From: Enhydrobacter aerosaccus
Lineage (GTDB): Bacteria > Pseudomonadota > Alphaproteobacteria > Reyranellales > Reyranellaceae
Assembly: GCA_903832005.1 (NCBI GenBank)
Contig: CAIKZO010000028.1
Coordinates: 154,141 to 218,140 of the forward strand
DNA length: 64,000 bases
Direction of reading: 5' to 3'
In this document: piece by piece, positions 1 to 7,949 of the stretch
Position numbering within the stretch: position 1 is the stretch's first letter
Layout: each line of letters begins with the position of its first letter
The notes under the pieces: model-generated
Database searches by the model: none
What the model was told of the DNA's origin: nothing
The model's input: only the letters and a program-made list of their open reading frames with translations
Translations under genes and position numbers: made by a program

Positions 1-138
1 GATCATCCACCACGGCGCGAGGCCCCAGTAGATGAGGGCGAACACAAGCCACAGGGCCAGCGCCAGGACGCGCAACGCGACATTGCCGGTCATCAAGCGG
101 TCGGTCAGGACACGTTCGACCCTGAGAGTTTCATTCAT
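1..138 (-). CDS. Membrane protein, partial (C-terminus beyond window)
   Basis: A reverse-strand frame opens with ATG at 138 and stays open for 46 codons to the window edge. After a charged N-terminus of about 20 residues (MNETLRVERV...) comes one long hydrophobic stretch, about residues 24-44, rich in Leu, Ala, Val and Trp (LALALWLVFALIYWGL). This looks like a first membrane span. It is divergent from the small exported protein at 372. Too little is visible to name a family, and the gene could be shorter than it seems. Confidence 0.5.
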   Translation of the reverse strand, partial: MNETLRVERVLTDRLMTGNVALRVLALALWLVFALIYWGLAPWWMI

Positions 139-371
139 GGAACGCATCGTCCGCTCTTCGTGTTTCCTGACAGTAACGCGAACCGGCGAAAATGTTTCGT
201 TGGTTACGCGGGGGACGGGTATAGCGCGCAAAGTGGCCGCCAGCGCGCTCGCGTAACCCACGAAACCAAATTGCAGTCATCTGTAATTCTCGGGAAACCC
301 CTGCCGACTAGGTTCGCGTCATCGAGAAGCGGCCGCGCCGCAAACGGCCCCGCCGAAGTGGAGAATTCAAG

Positions 372-632
372 ATGATGCAGATCCTGTATCGCCCGATGGT
401 CAAGGAAGCTCTGGTCCTCGTTACCGCCGGTGTGGTCGCTACCCTGATCTGCAGCGGTGTCTATGCCGCCCCGCTGAGCGACGCCCAGCAGGCCGCTTCC
501 GCGACCACGGCCGAGGCGCCGACCGATCACCAGCTCGCCCCAGTTCCGCAGGACCAGGCGCGCGAGCAGCTCCTGGCGGCAGTCCGGGGCCAGACGTCGA
601 TGACCGCTCCGACCTCGGCTAACAGTCTGTAA
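372..632 (+). CDS. Small exported hypothetical protein
   Basis: This 86-residue protein has a GGAG ribosome-binding site at 360-363, 8 bases before ATG 372. The second codon is also ATG. The N-terminus is a signal peptide: a positive region (YRPMVKE), a hydrophobic core (ALVLVTAGVVATLICSGV) and a likely cleavage after VYA. The mature part is about 53 residues, Ala/Gln/Thr rich, with no Cys and no recognised domain. It is probably a small periplasmic protein. A strong terminator hairpin follows at 707-738, so it is probably monocistronic. I do not recognise the family. Confidence 0.7.
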   Translation: MMQILYRPMVKEALVLVTAGVVATLICSGVYAAPLSDAQQAASATTAEAPTDHQLAPVPQDQAREQLLAAVRGQTSMTAPTSANSL

Positions 633-706
633 ACGCTACAAAATCTTACTCTGCCGGACGCACACCTCCGGCGAGCGATGGCCGGGACTCCCATCACCGG
701 CCGGAC

Positions 707-738
707 AGCGGCGCCCCTCTCGGCGCCGCTGTTGTTTT
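707..738 (+). terminator. Rho-independent terminator
   Basis: The inverted repeat AGCGGCGCC / GGCGCCGCT forms a 9-bp perfect GC-rich stem with a 6-base loop and is followed by GTTGTTTT. It lies about 75 bases after the stop of the small exported protein and before the response regulator, so it ends the upstream transcript. Confidence 0.75.
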
Positions 739-782
739 GGGGACCTTGAGGTTGCCGCTCCCGGACGGCAGGATGCCTGCAA

Positions 783-1508
783 ATGGCCGTTCGCCCCAAA
801 GACACCCGCCCGCACGTCATTGTCGTCGAGGATGAGCAGTTTCAACGCGAAACGCTCACCGACTTCCTGGACGAGAACGGTTACCGCGCCTCCGGGGTCG
901 ATTCCGGGGCGGCGCTCCGCCGACTGGTCGAAAAAGACCCGCCGGCGCTGGTGCTGCTCGATCTGCGCCTGCCGGGCGGCGACGACGGTTTTGCCCTCGC
1001 GCGCTTCCTGCGGGAGCGCAGCCGCAAGGTTGGCATCATCATGCTGACCGCCAGCGGCGACACGGTCGACCAGGTCGTGGGCCTCGAGACCGGGGCCGAC
1101 GACTACATCGCCAAGCCCTATGAGCCGCGCGCGCTGTTGGCCCGCATGAAGGCCGTCCTGCGCCGCGCCGGCGGTGCTGAAGCCGCGACCCCGGGCGAGC
1201 GGGTGCGGGTCGGTAAATGCATGCTCGACCTCGAGGCGCGGCGCATGACGGCGCTGTCGGGCGAGGAAGTTCCGCTGCGCGCGGGCGAATTCGAGCTGCT
1301 GAAGATTTTTGCCGAGAATCCGAACCGGCCGCTCAGCCGCGACTGGCTGCTGGAGACGACCAGCCACCGCGAGATGGAAGCCTTCGACCGCGCCATCGAC
1401 ATCCGCGTCCTGCGGCTGCGGCGCAAGATCGAGGCCGATCCGGCGCACCCCACATCTATCCGTACCGTGCGCGGCGCGGGCTATATGTTCGTGCCCCCGG
1501 AAGACTAG
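783..1508 (+). CDS. OmpR/PhoB-family two-component response regulator
   Basis: This 241-residue DNA-binding response regulator has an N-terminal receiver domain (about 10-125) with the full phosphorylation set: acidic pair E16-D17, phospho-acceptor D60 in LVLLDLRLPG, T89 in MLTAS, and K111 in IAKPYEP. The C-terminal winged-helix domain (about 140-238) ends with the typical RTVRGAGYMF wing. Length and order are standard for the OmpR group. No histidine kinase gene lies beside it, so it is an orphan in this window and its partner and targets are unknown. The next genes are the encapsulin pair, about 110 bp downstream on the same strand; control of them by this regulator is only a guess. Confidence 0.93.
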   Translation: MAVRPKDTRPHVIVVEDEQFQRETLTDFLDENGYRASGVDSGAALRRLVEKDPPALVLLDLRLPGGDDGFALARFLRERSRKVGIIMLTASGDTVDQVVGLETGADDYIAKPYEPRALLARMKAVLRRAGGAEAATPGERVRVGKCMLDLEARRMTALSGEEVPLRAGEFELLKIFAENPNRPLSRDWLLETTSHREMEAFDRAIDIRVLRLRRKIEADPAHPTSIRTVRGAGYMFVPPED

Positions 1509-1618
1509 ACACACCAAAGGGTAATCTGGATTTCATCCGGAACTCGCTATAGTTCCCCACGTTTAAGCGCTGAGTACGGCCGGACTCTGGGTTCGTCCGA
1601 TTGCGGGAGGTTGGACGA

Positions 1619-2029
1619 ATGTCGAGCGAAGCGCTGCATGAAGATCCCAAGAAGATCGGTGACGATGTCATCGATCACCACCGCGCGATCTCTTCCCTGA
1701 TGGAAGAACTCGAGGCGGTCGACTGGTACAACCAGCGCGCCAAGGCGACCAACGATCCGGAGCTGCGCGCGGTCCTCGAACACAATCGCGACGAAGAAAA
1801 AGAGCACGCCGCGATGGTGCTCGAGTGGATTCGCCGGCGCGATCCCAAGATGAACGAGCACCTCAAGACCTATCTCTTCACCGAAGGCGCCGTCACGGCG
1901 ATCGAAGCAGAGGCGACAGGCGGCGGTGCGGGTGGTAGCAACGGCGGGAACAAAGGTGGCGGAGCTCCGGCGAAAGACGGCAGCCTCGGCATCGGGAGTC
2001 TGCGCAAGGTCGGAGGACAGGACCAATGA
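1619..2029 (+). CDS. encFtn: Encapsulated ferritin-like cargo protein (EncFtn)
   Basis: This 136-residue iron-oxidising ferritin-like protein is packed inside an encapsulin shell. ATG 1619 is chosen because GGGAGG (1605-1610) lies 8 bases before it. The helical N-terminal domain carries MEELEAVDWY (E29, E30, E32, W36, Y37) and RDEEKEHAAM (E60, H63). These match the ferroxidase and entry-site residues of the Rhodospirillum rubrum EncFtn (E31, E32, E34, W38, E62, H65, numbering recalled). A Gly/Asn-rich linker (about 100-120) leads to a C-terminal tail with DGSLGIGSLRK, the canonical cargo-loading peptide that docks inside the shell. The gene overlaps the shell gene by 4 bp (ATGA), so cargo and shell are translationally coupled. 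Confidence 0.95.
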   Translation: MSSEALHEDPKKIGDDVIDHHRAISSLMEELEAVDWYNQRAKATNDPELRAVLEHNRDEEKEHAAMVLEWIRRRDPKMNEHLKTYLFTEGAVTAIEAEATGGGAGGSNGGNKGGGAPAKDGSLGIGSLRKVGGQDQ

Positions 2030-2841
2030 ATCATCTATTTCGCGACCGCGCGCCGATTACGCCGGCGGGCTGGGAAGAGATCGAGAAGGAAGCCAAGCGC
2101 ACGCTCCGCGCGCTGCTGGCGGCGCGCCGCGTCGTCGACTTCAAGGGCCCGTTGGGCTGGGGCGCATCCGACGTCGAGCTCGGCCGCGCCGATCCGATTG
2201 CCTCGCCCGACAACGCCAAGCACGTGCAGGCGCGCCTGCGCCGCATCCAGCCGCTGGTCGAGCTGCGCATTCCGTTCGAGATGAGCCGCGCCGAACTCGA
2301 CGCGATCGATCGCGGCGCGCGCGATCCCGACCTCGATCCGGTGACGGCGGCGGCGCGCGAGATCGCCATCGCCGAAGACCGCGCGATCTTCCACGGCTAC
2401 AAGGCAGCGCAAATCACCGGCATCTGCGAGGCCAGCGCCAAGGTGGCCGTGCCGCTCGGCGCCAGCCACACCGACTATCCGCTGGCCGTGTCGTCGGCGC
2501 TCACCAAGCTGCGCGATGACGGCATCGAAGGTCCCTTCTCCGTGGTGCTGAACGACCAGCTCTACAAGGACCTCGCGGCGCGCACCGACGGCGGCTATCC
2601 GATCATCAGCCACGTCCAGCGCCTGATCGACGGCGAGATCATCTGGGCGCCGGGCATCGACGGCGGCCTCGTGATTTCCCAGCGCGGCGGCGATTTCGAG
2701 CTGACGGTCGGCCAGGATTTCTCGATCGGCTATCTCGACCACACCAGCGAAGTGGTCAGGCTCTACATCGAGGAAAGCTTCACCTTCCTGGTCCTGACCG
2801 AACAGGCGGCGATCCCGCTGAGCGGCGGGGCGAAAAAATAG
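2026..2841 (+). CDS. enc: Encapsulin shell protein, family 1
   Basis: This 271-residue HK97-fold capsid-like protein self-assembles into a hollow nanocompartment. The N-terminus (NHLFRDRAPITPAGWEEIE), the RRVVDFKGPLGW block and the later IPFEMSR segment are typical of family 1 encapsulins. The length is standard for the small T=1 shell of 60 subunits. The start overlaps the EncFtn stop by 4 bp, and GGAGG lies about 10 bases upstream inside the EncFtn gene. With its ferritin-like cargo it should form an iron-storage and oxidative-stress compartment in the cytosol. No second cargo gene is seen nearby. Confidence 0.96.
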   Translation: MNHLFRDRAPITPAGWEEIEKEAKRTLRALLAARRVVDFKGPLGWGASDVELGRADPIASPDNAKHVQARLRRIQPLVELRIPFEMSRAELDAIDRGARDPDLDPVTAAAREIAIAEDRAIFHGYKAAQITGICEASAKVAVPLGASHTDYPLAVSSALTKLRDDGIEGPFSVVLNDQLYKDLAARTDGGYPIISHVQRLIDGEIIWAPGIDGGLVISQRGGDFELTVGQDFSIGYLDHTSEVVRLYIEESFTFLVLTEQAAIPLSGGAKK

Positions 2842-2896
2842 ACCGAACGTCACGGTCGGAGAGAAGGGGTCGATTTTGGGCTAGTATCCCGCGCCC

Positions 2897-4876
2897 ATGA
2901 CCCTTTCTCCCGACGCGGCCTTCCAGCAAGGGCTCGCGCTCCACCAGCAAGGCCGCCTCGACCAAGCCGAAGCGCTCTATCGCGATGTGCTCGCGGCCCA
3001 GCCCCAGCATTTCGGCGCGCTGCATCTCACAGGTCTCCTGCATTACCAGCACGGGCGATTCGCGGCGGCGGTCGAGTGGATCGAGCGCGCCATCGCGGTC
3101 AACCCCGGCGTGCCGGATGCCCACTCCAACCTGGCGCTGGCATTGCTTGAGCTGAAGCGTCCGCAGGAGGCGCTGGCACGGATCGACCATGCGATGGGCC
3201 TGCGTCCCCCCTCGCCCGAGTCGCTGAACAATCGGGGCAATGCGCTGCAGGCCCTGCATCGGCCGGCAGAGGCGCTGGCCGAGTACGATCGCGCGCTGGG
3301 CCTGCGTCCGGATTACGCGCTCGCCCATAGCAATCGCGGCAACGCCTTGCGGACGCTCGGCCGGCCGGCCGAAGCGCTCACGGCCTACGATCGCGCCCTG
3401 CAGATCGTGCCCGGGTATCCGGACGCGCTCAACAATCGCGGCCGCACCCTGCGCGACTTCAAGCGCTTCGGCGAGGCGGCCCAAGTCTTCGCGCCGTTGC
3501 TGTCGATCGTGCCCCTACGGCCGCATGTGCCGGGCCTGTGGTTCGACAGCCGCCTGCAGATCTGCGACTGGGCGGACTACGACGGGACGGTGGCGACGCT
3601 GAGCGCGGCCCTGGAGCGCGGCGAACCCGTCGACGTCCCGCAATCCGCGGCGAGCTATGTGCTCTCCCCCGCGGTGCTGCGCCGTTGCGCTGAAACCGAG
3701 GTGGCCGGATATGGGCCCGGTGCGGCGCGCCCGCCGGTGTCGCGGGCGCGCGACGGGAAGCGCCTTCATCTCGCCTACCTGTCGTACGACTTCCGCACGC
3801 ACGCGGTGGCGGCGCTGATCGCAGGCTTGATCGAGAGGCACGATCGCGCACGGTTCGAGGTCAGCGCGATCTCCTACGGTCCCGACGACGGCGGCGCCTT
3901 GCGGCGGCGGCTGCAAGCGGGCTTCGACAGCTTCCACGACGTCAGCCGGCAGGACGATGCGGCGGTGGCCGCGCTGATGCGGAGTCGGGGCGTCGATATC
4001 GCGGTCGATCTCGCAGGCCTTACCGCCTTCCACCGGATCGGCATCCTCGCGGCGCGCGCGGCACCGGTTCAGGTGAACTATCTCGGCTTCCCGGGCACCA
4101 GCGGCGCGCCGTTCGTCGACTACATCATCGCCGATCCGCACACGATCCCCGCCGGTCAGGAGCGCTTCTACAGCGAGCAGGTCGTGCGACTGCCCGACAC
4201 CTACCAGGCGAACGACGATGCGCGCGATCCCGCTGCGATGGCCTCGTCGCGAGGAAACCATGGGCTGCCGGCCGAGGGCTTCGTCTTCTGCTCGTTCAAC
4301 AACGCCTTCAAGATCCGCCCGCAGATGTTCGACATCTGGATGCGGCTCCTGCGACAGGTCGAGGGAAGCGTGCTGTGGCTGCTCGACGACAACAAGGAAG
4401 CGACGGCCATTCTCAAGCGCGAGGCGGAGCGCCGCGGTGTGCCCGCCGCGCGCCTGGTGTTCGCGCCGCGTGAGGCGATGGATGCGCACGTCGCGCGCCA
4501 GCGGCACGCCGACCTGTTCCTCGACACCTTTCCCTACAACGCCCACACGACCGGCAGCGACGCGCTCTGGGTCGGCTTGCCGCTGCTGACCCTGGCCGGC
4601 CAGACCTTCGCCTCGCGTGTCGCGACGGGTCTCCTTCATGCGGCGGGCGTGCCGGAGCTGGTGGCGCACACGGCCGCCGACTACGAGGCTCTTGCGCTCG
4701 CACTCGCACGCGATCCGGCGCGCCTCGCGGCAGTGAAGGACAAATTGAACGACGTTCGCCAAAGCAGGCTGTTCGATACGCGCCGTTTCTGTCGGAACAT
4801 CGAAAGCGCCTACGAGACGATGCAGGCTCGACACCTGCGGGGCGAAGCGCCCGCCGCCTTCGACGTCGTGGCGTAG
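2897..4876 (+). CDS. TPR / O-GlcNAc-transferase-like protein (GT41), copy 1
   Basis: This 659-residue protein has about five N-terminal tetratricopeptide repeats (about 5-185; recurring Ala-Leu-x-x-Tyr-Asp-Arg-Ala-Leu-x-x-x-P patterns). A C-terminal SPINDLY/OGT-type glycosyltransferase domain (about 290-640) follows. Catalytic-domain landmarks include VQVNYLGFPGTSG, FVFCSFNNAFKI and FPYNAHTTGSDALW. In this family the TPRs recruit a protein and the GT41 domain transfers a sugar from a nucleotide sugar to Ser/Thr; the target here is unknown. It ends 4 bp before the convergent holA stop. A second gene with the same layout lies just across holA at 5955, so this looks like a paralogous pair. Confidence 0.88.
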   Translation: MTLSPDAAFQQGLALHQQGRLDQAEALYRDVLAAQPQHFGALHLTGLLHYQHGRFAAAVEWIERAIAVNPGVPDAHSNLALALLELKRPQEALARIDHAMGLRPPSPESLNNRGNALQALHRPAEALAEYDRALGLRPDYALAHSNRGNALRTLGRPAEALTAYDRALQIVPGYPDALNNRGRTLRDFKRFGEAAQVFAPLLSIVPLRPHVPGLWFDSRLQICDWADYDGTVATLSAALERGEPVDVPQSAASYVLSPAVLRRCAETEVAGYGPGAARPPVSRARDGKRLHLAYLSYDFRTHAVAALIAGLIERHDRARFEVSAISYGPDDGGALRRRLQAGFDSFHDVSRQDDAAVAALMRSRGVDIAVDLAGLTAFHRIGILAARAAPVQVNYLGFPGTSGAPFVDYIIADPHTIPAGQERFYSEQVVRLPDTYQANDDARDPAAMASSRGNHGLPAEGFVFCSFNNAFKIRPQMFDIWMRLLRQVEGSVLWLLDDNKEATAILKREAERRGVPAARLVFAPREAMDAHVARQRHADLFLDTFPYNAHTTGSDALWVGLPLLTLAGQTFASRVATGLLHAAGVPELVAHTAADYEALALALARDPARLAAVKDKLNDVRQSRLFDTRRFCRNIESAYETMQARHLRGEAPAAFDVVA

Positions 4877-4880
4877 AGGC

Positions 4881-5924
4881 CTACCGGCGCGCCCTCGCCT
4901 GTCGCGCGGCGCTCGCGAGCCCGAGGCACAGCCGGCGGGCGATCGCTTCGTCGGGCAAGCCCGTGCTCTTGCAGTCCATCTCGGCGTCGAGGATGCGTTT
5001 CAGCGCAGCACTGAGCCGCGGCAACGGCCAGGAGCGCAGATGCTGCTCGAAGCGCTGGCGCACCGGGCCGCCGCGCGGCAGGCCGCGCGCCTTGAACATC
5101 GCCGATTCCAGATTGCCGCCGCGCGCGGCATGGCCTGACACCATGTGCAACTGGTCGGCATGACGCTGCAGCGAGCGCACGAGCTGCACCGGATTGCCGC
5201 CTTCGGCAAAGACACGATCGAGCGCGCGGTCGAGCGCCACCAGGTCGCCGCCGAAGGTGGCCGCGATCACGCTGTCGATGCCGATCGATGCCGTGTCGCC
5301 CAGCACCGCCATGGCGTCCTCGAGGGTGATCGTCTTGGCCTCATCGCCCGCCTTGTAGAGCATCAGCTTGTCGATCTCGCTGCGCGTCTGGCCGCGATCG
5401 CCGCCCAGCCGCTCGACGATCCAGTCGAGCGCCGCGGCGTCGACATTCCACCCCTGCGCGCGCGCCGAACTCTCGACCAGTCCCTCCAGCGCCTCGGCCT
5501 GGTCCATGTAGCAAGGCATGGCGGCCAGGGTAGGCTCGGTCTCGGCCAGCGTGCGCAGCGCCGAGCGTGGCGTGAGATTGCCGCCCTCGACCACGATCAG
5601 CGCGTCGCCCGCGGTCGCGGCCACGAGGTTCTCGAGCGCGGTCGCCGATTCGTCACCCGCCGGCCGTACGCGGATGACCCGGCGTCCGCCCATCAGCGAC
5701 ATGGCGGAGAATTCGTCGGCCAGGCGCGCCGGATCGTGCTTCAGCGTCTCGCCCGCGATATCGACGACGCGGAACGGATCCTTGAGGTCCTCGCACACGG
5801 TCTTGGCGAGTTGCAGCGCGCGCTCGGCGACCAGCCCGTCGTCGTTGCCGTAGACCACCACGGCGCGGATCTTGGGATCCGGCTTCTTGAGGAACGCTTC
5901 GGCCTGGCGCGGTTCGATTTTCAC
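4881..5924 (-). CDS. holA: DNA polymerase III subunit delta
   Basis: This 347-residue clamp-loader subunit opens the beta clamp and loads it on DNA. The N-terminus (MKIEPRQAEAFLKK, then VVVYGNDDGLVAERA) is the usual delta start. The middle region has FSAMSLMGGRRVIRVRPAGD, and the C-terminal helical collar domain (about 210-340) is present. Length is normal. In many alphaproteobacteria holA follows leuS and lptE on one strand. Here it is separated from leuS by the oppositely oriented gene at 5955-7949, from which it is divergent with only 30 bp between starts. Confidence 0.93.
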   Translation of the reverse strand: MKIEPRQAEAFLKKPDPKIRAVVVYGNDDGLVAERALQLAKTVCEDLKDPFRVVDIAGETLKHDPARLADEFSAMSLMGGRRVIRVRPAGDESATALENLVAATAGDALIVVEGGNLTPRSALRTLAETEPTLAAMPCYMDQAEALEGLVESSARAQGWNVDAAALDWIVERLGGDRGQTRSEIDKLMLYKAGDEAKTITLEDAMAVLGDTASIGIDSVIAATFGGDLVALDRALDRVFAEGGNPVQLVRSLQRHADQLHMVSGHAARGGNLESAMFKARGLPRGGPVRQRFEQHLRSWPLPRLSAALKRILDAEMDCKSTGLPDEAIARRLCLGLASAARQARARR

Positions 5925-5954
5925 CCGCTCTATATAGGGCTAAAGTCCGTCCCG

Positions 5955-7949
5955 ATGAACGCAATTGAGAAAGCCAAGAGGCTGGTCGAGAAGGGCAACG
6001 GCTTGATCGGCTCCGGCAGGTTTCCGGCGGCGCTGGTGACGTTCGAAGAAGCCCTGCGTCTGCTTCCCGGCCATCCTGGAATACTCAACAATCTGGGCGT
6101 CGTGCTGGAGAAGCTGGGCCGGCTTGAGGACGCCCTCGACAAGTACGAGATGGTACGTCGCCTTACGCCACCGCATCCCGGCCTGCTCAACAATTGCGCT
6201 GTGGTCCTGCGAAAGCTCGACCGTCCGGCCGAAGCGCTGGAACGGTTCGACCAGGCCCTGAAGCTCAAGCCCGACTACGCCGAGGCGCTGGCCAATCGCG
6301 GCAAGCTTCTCGTAGAGCAGCTCGATCGTCCGGCCGACGGGCTGGCCGGCCTCGACCGTTCCCTGCAATACCGTCCCGACCATGCCGACACATGGTCGAA
6401 CAGGGCGGTGGCTCTTGCCAGGCTCGATCGACCGGCCGAAGCCCTCGCGAGTAACGACCGCGCGCTGGCCCTCGATCCCCGCCACCCCGACGCATTGCAT
6501 AATCGCGCAGGCGTGCTGGAGCAGATGAAGCGTTTCGAGGATGCCGCGCGCGCCTGGGAGCGCGTGCTCGAGGTCACTCCGGATCAGCCCTACATCCGCG
6601 GCCGCCTGCTGCACGCCCGCCTGCAGTGCTGCGAGTGGCGCGACTACGATGCGCTGCACGCGCGTATCGAAGAAGGCGTCGCGCGCGGCGAGAAAGAGGA
6701 CGCGCCCTGGCACATGTCGGTGCATTGCCGCTCGCCCGAGCTGATGCTGCGCTGTGCGGAGATCTTCAACGCCGATCATCAGCCCCCAATCGCGACACCG
6801 CTGTGGAGCGGCCAGCCCTACGATCATGATCGTCTTCGCATCGCGTGGCTGTCGGGCGGCCTCGGCAACAACGTCGAGGCGCAAACGATTGTCGGCTTGA
6901 TCGAACGGCACGATCGGGCTCGCTTCGAGACCTTCGGCATTTCGGTCGGCCGCAACGATGCCAGTTCCATGCGGGCGCGGGTTGAAGCGGCGTTCGACCA
7001 CTTCGTCGATGCGCGTGACTGGACCGATCGACGGACCGCGCAATGGCTGCGCGACCAGGAGATCGACATCCTCATCGTCGTCGCGCCTTACATGACCGAT
7101 TCGCGACTCGGTATTCTGGCGCACCGGCCGGTGCCGCTGCAGATGAACTGGGGCTTTCTGGGGTCGGTCGGCGCCGACTATGTCGACTACATGCTCACCG
7201 ACCGTCACGTCGTGCCGCCGGAACACGAAGGCCTGTACAGAGAGAAGGCGCTTCGCCCGGCCAAGACGATGATGTCGTTCTACGCGCCGCCGGAGATCGC
7301 CGGGCCGCTGCCGTCGCGTGGGTCGCTCGGCCTGCCGGAGAACGGCTTCGTCTTTTGTTGCTTCAACAACAACTACAAGATCCAGCCCGATATCTTTCCG
7401 CATTGGATGGGCCTGCTGCGGGATGTGGAAGGAAGCGTGCTGTGGCTGCGCGATGCCAATGCTGCCGCAAGCGCCAACCTGCGGGCCGAAGCGGTGCGCC
7501 ACGGCATCGCCGCCGACCGTCTCGTGTTCGCCCCCTTCGCCGCAACCTACGACGAGTATCTGAAACGCTTTCGCGTTGCCGATCTCTTCGTCGACTGCCC
7601 GCCCTACAACGCGCACACCACGGCCTGCGAGGCGCTGTGGGCTGGATTGCCGTTGGTCACCTGTGGCGGCGAGACGGCCGTGTCGCGCGTGGCCGGTGGC
7701 CTCTTGCACGCCGCCGGACTAGCCGAGCTCGTGGTCGACAATCTTGCCGACTACGACCGGCTGGTTCGCGCATTGGTGGCAACACCGCAGCGACTGGCCG
7801 ACATACGCGCCGCTCTCGACCGTGCCCGCATCGACCGGACGCTGTTGAATCCCGAGGATTTTTGCCGCCGGCTCGAAGCCACCTTCATCGCGATGCACGA
7901 GCGCCAGCGCAAAGGACTGCCGCCCGCCGCCATCGGTATGCCGGCCTAG
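5955..7949 (+). CDS. TPR / O-GlcNAc-transferase-like protein (GT41), copy 2
   Basis: This 664-residue protein starts at ATG 5955 ([14 protein letters not shown]). The frame stays open upstream across holA, but that extension is antisense and non-native. About six TPR units (about 5-215) precede the GT41-like domain (about 300-645), with [26 protein letters not shown] and [14 protein letters not shown]. It has the same layout as the gene at 2897 but is clearly diverged ([11 protein letters not shown] here, GQTFASRVATG in copy 1), so it is an old duplication or paired import. Its stop overlaps the leuS stop on the opposite strand through a shared CTAG. Substrate proteins are unknown; envelope or appendage proteins are plausible. 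Confidence 0.88.
   Translation: MNAIEKAKRLVEKGNGLIGSGRFPAALVTFEEALRLLPGHPGILNNLGVVLEKLGRLEDALDKYEMVRRLTPPHPGLLNNCAVVLRKLDRPAEALERFDQALKLKPDYAEALANRGKLLVEQLDRPADGLAGLDRSLQYRPDHADTWSNRAVALARLDRPAEALASNDRALALDPRHPDALHNRAGVLEQMKRFEDAARAWERVLEVTPDQPYIRGRLLHARLQCCEWRDYDALHARIEEGVARGEKEDAPWHMSVHCRSPELMLRCAEIFNADHQPPIATPLWSGQPYDHDRLRIAWLSGGLGNNVEAQTIVGLIERHDRARFETFGISVGRNDASSMRARVEAAFDHFVDARDWTDRRTAQWLRDQEIDILIVVAPYMTDSRLGILAHRPVPLQMNWGFLGSVGADYVDYMLTDRHVVPPEHEGLYREKALRPAKTMMSFYAPPEIAGPLPSRGSLGLPENGFVFCCFNNNYKIQPDIFPHWMGLLRDVEGSVLWLRDANAAASANLRAEAVRHGIAADRLVFAPFAATYDEYLKRFRVADLFVDCPPYNAHTTACEALWAGLPLVTCGGETAVSRVAGGLLHAAGLAELVVDNLADYDRLVRALVATPQRLADIRAALDRARIDRTLLNPEDFCRRLEATFIAMHERQRKGLPPAAIGMPA

Noticed and set aside
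5145..5954. Forward open frame extending the second OGT-like gene across holA
   Set aside because: Arg/His/Gly-rich composition of an antisense frame; TPR sequence begins at ATG 5955.
5940..7709. 589-residue reverse frame opposite the second OGT-like gene
   Set aside because: Composition is that of an antisense frame and TPR/GT41 motifs are only on the plus strand.
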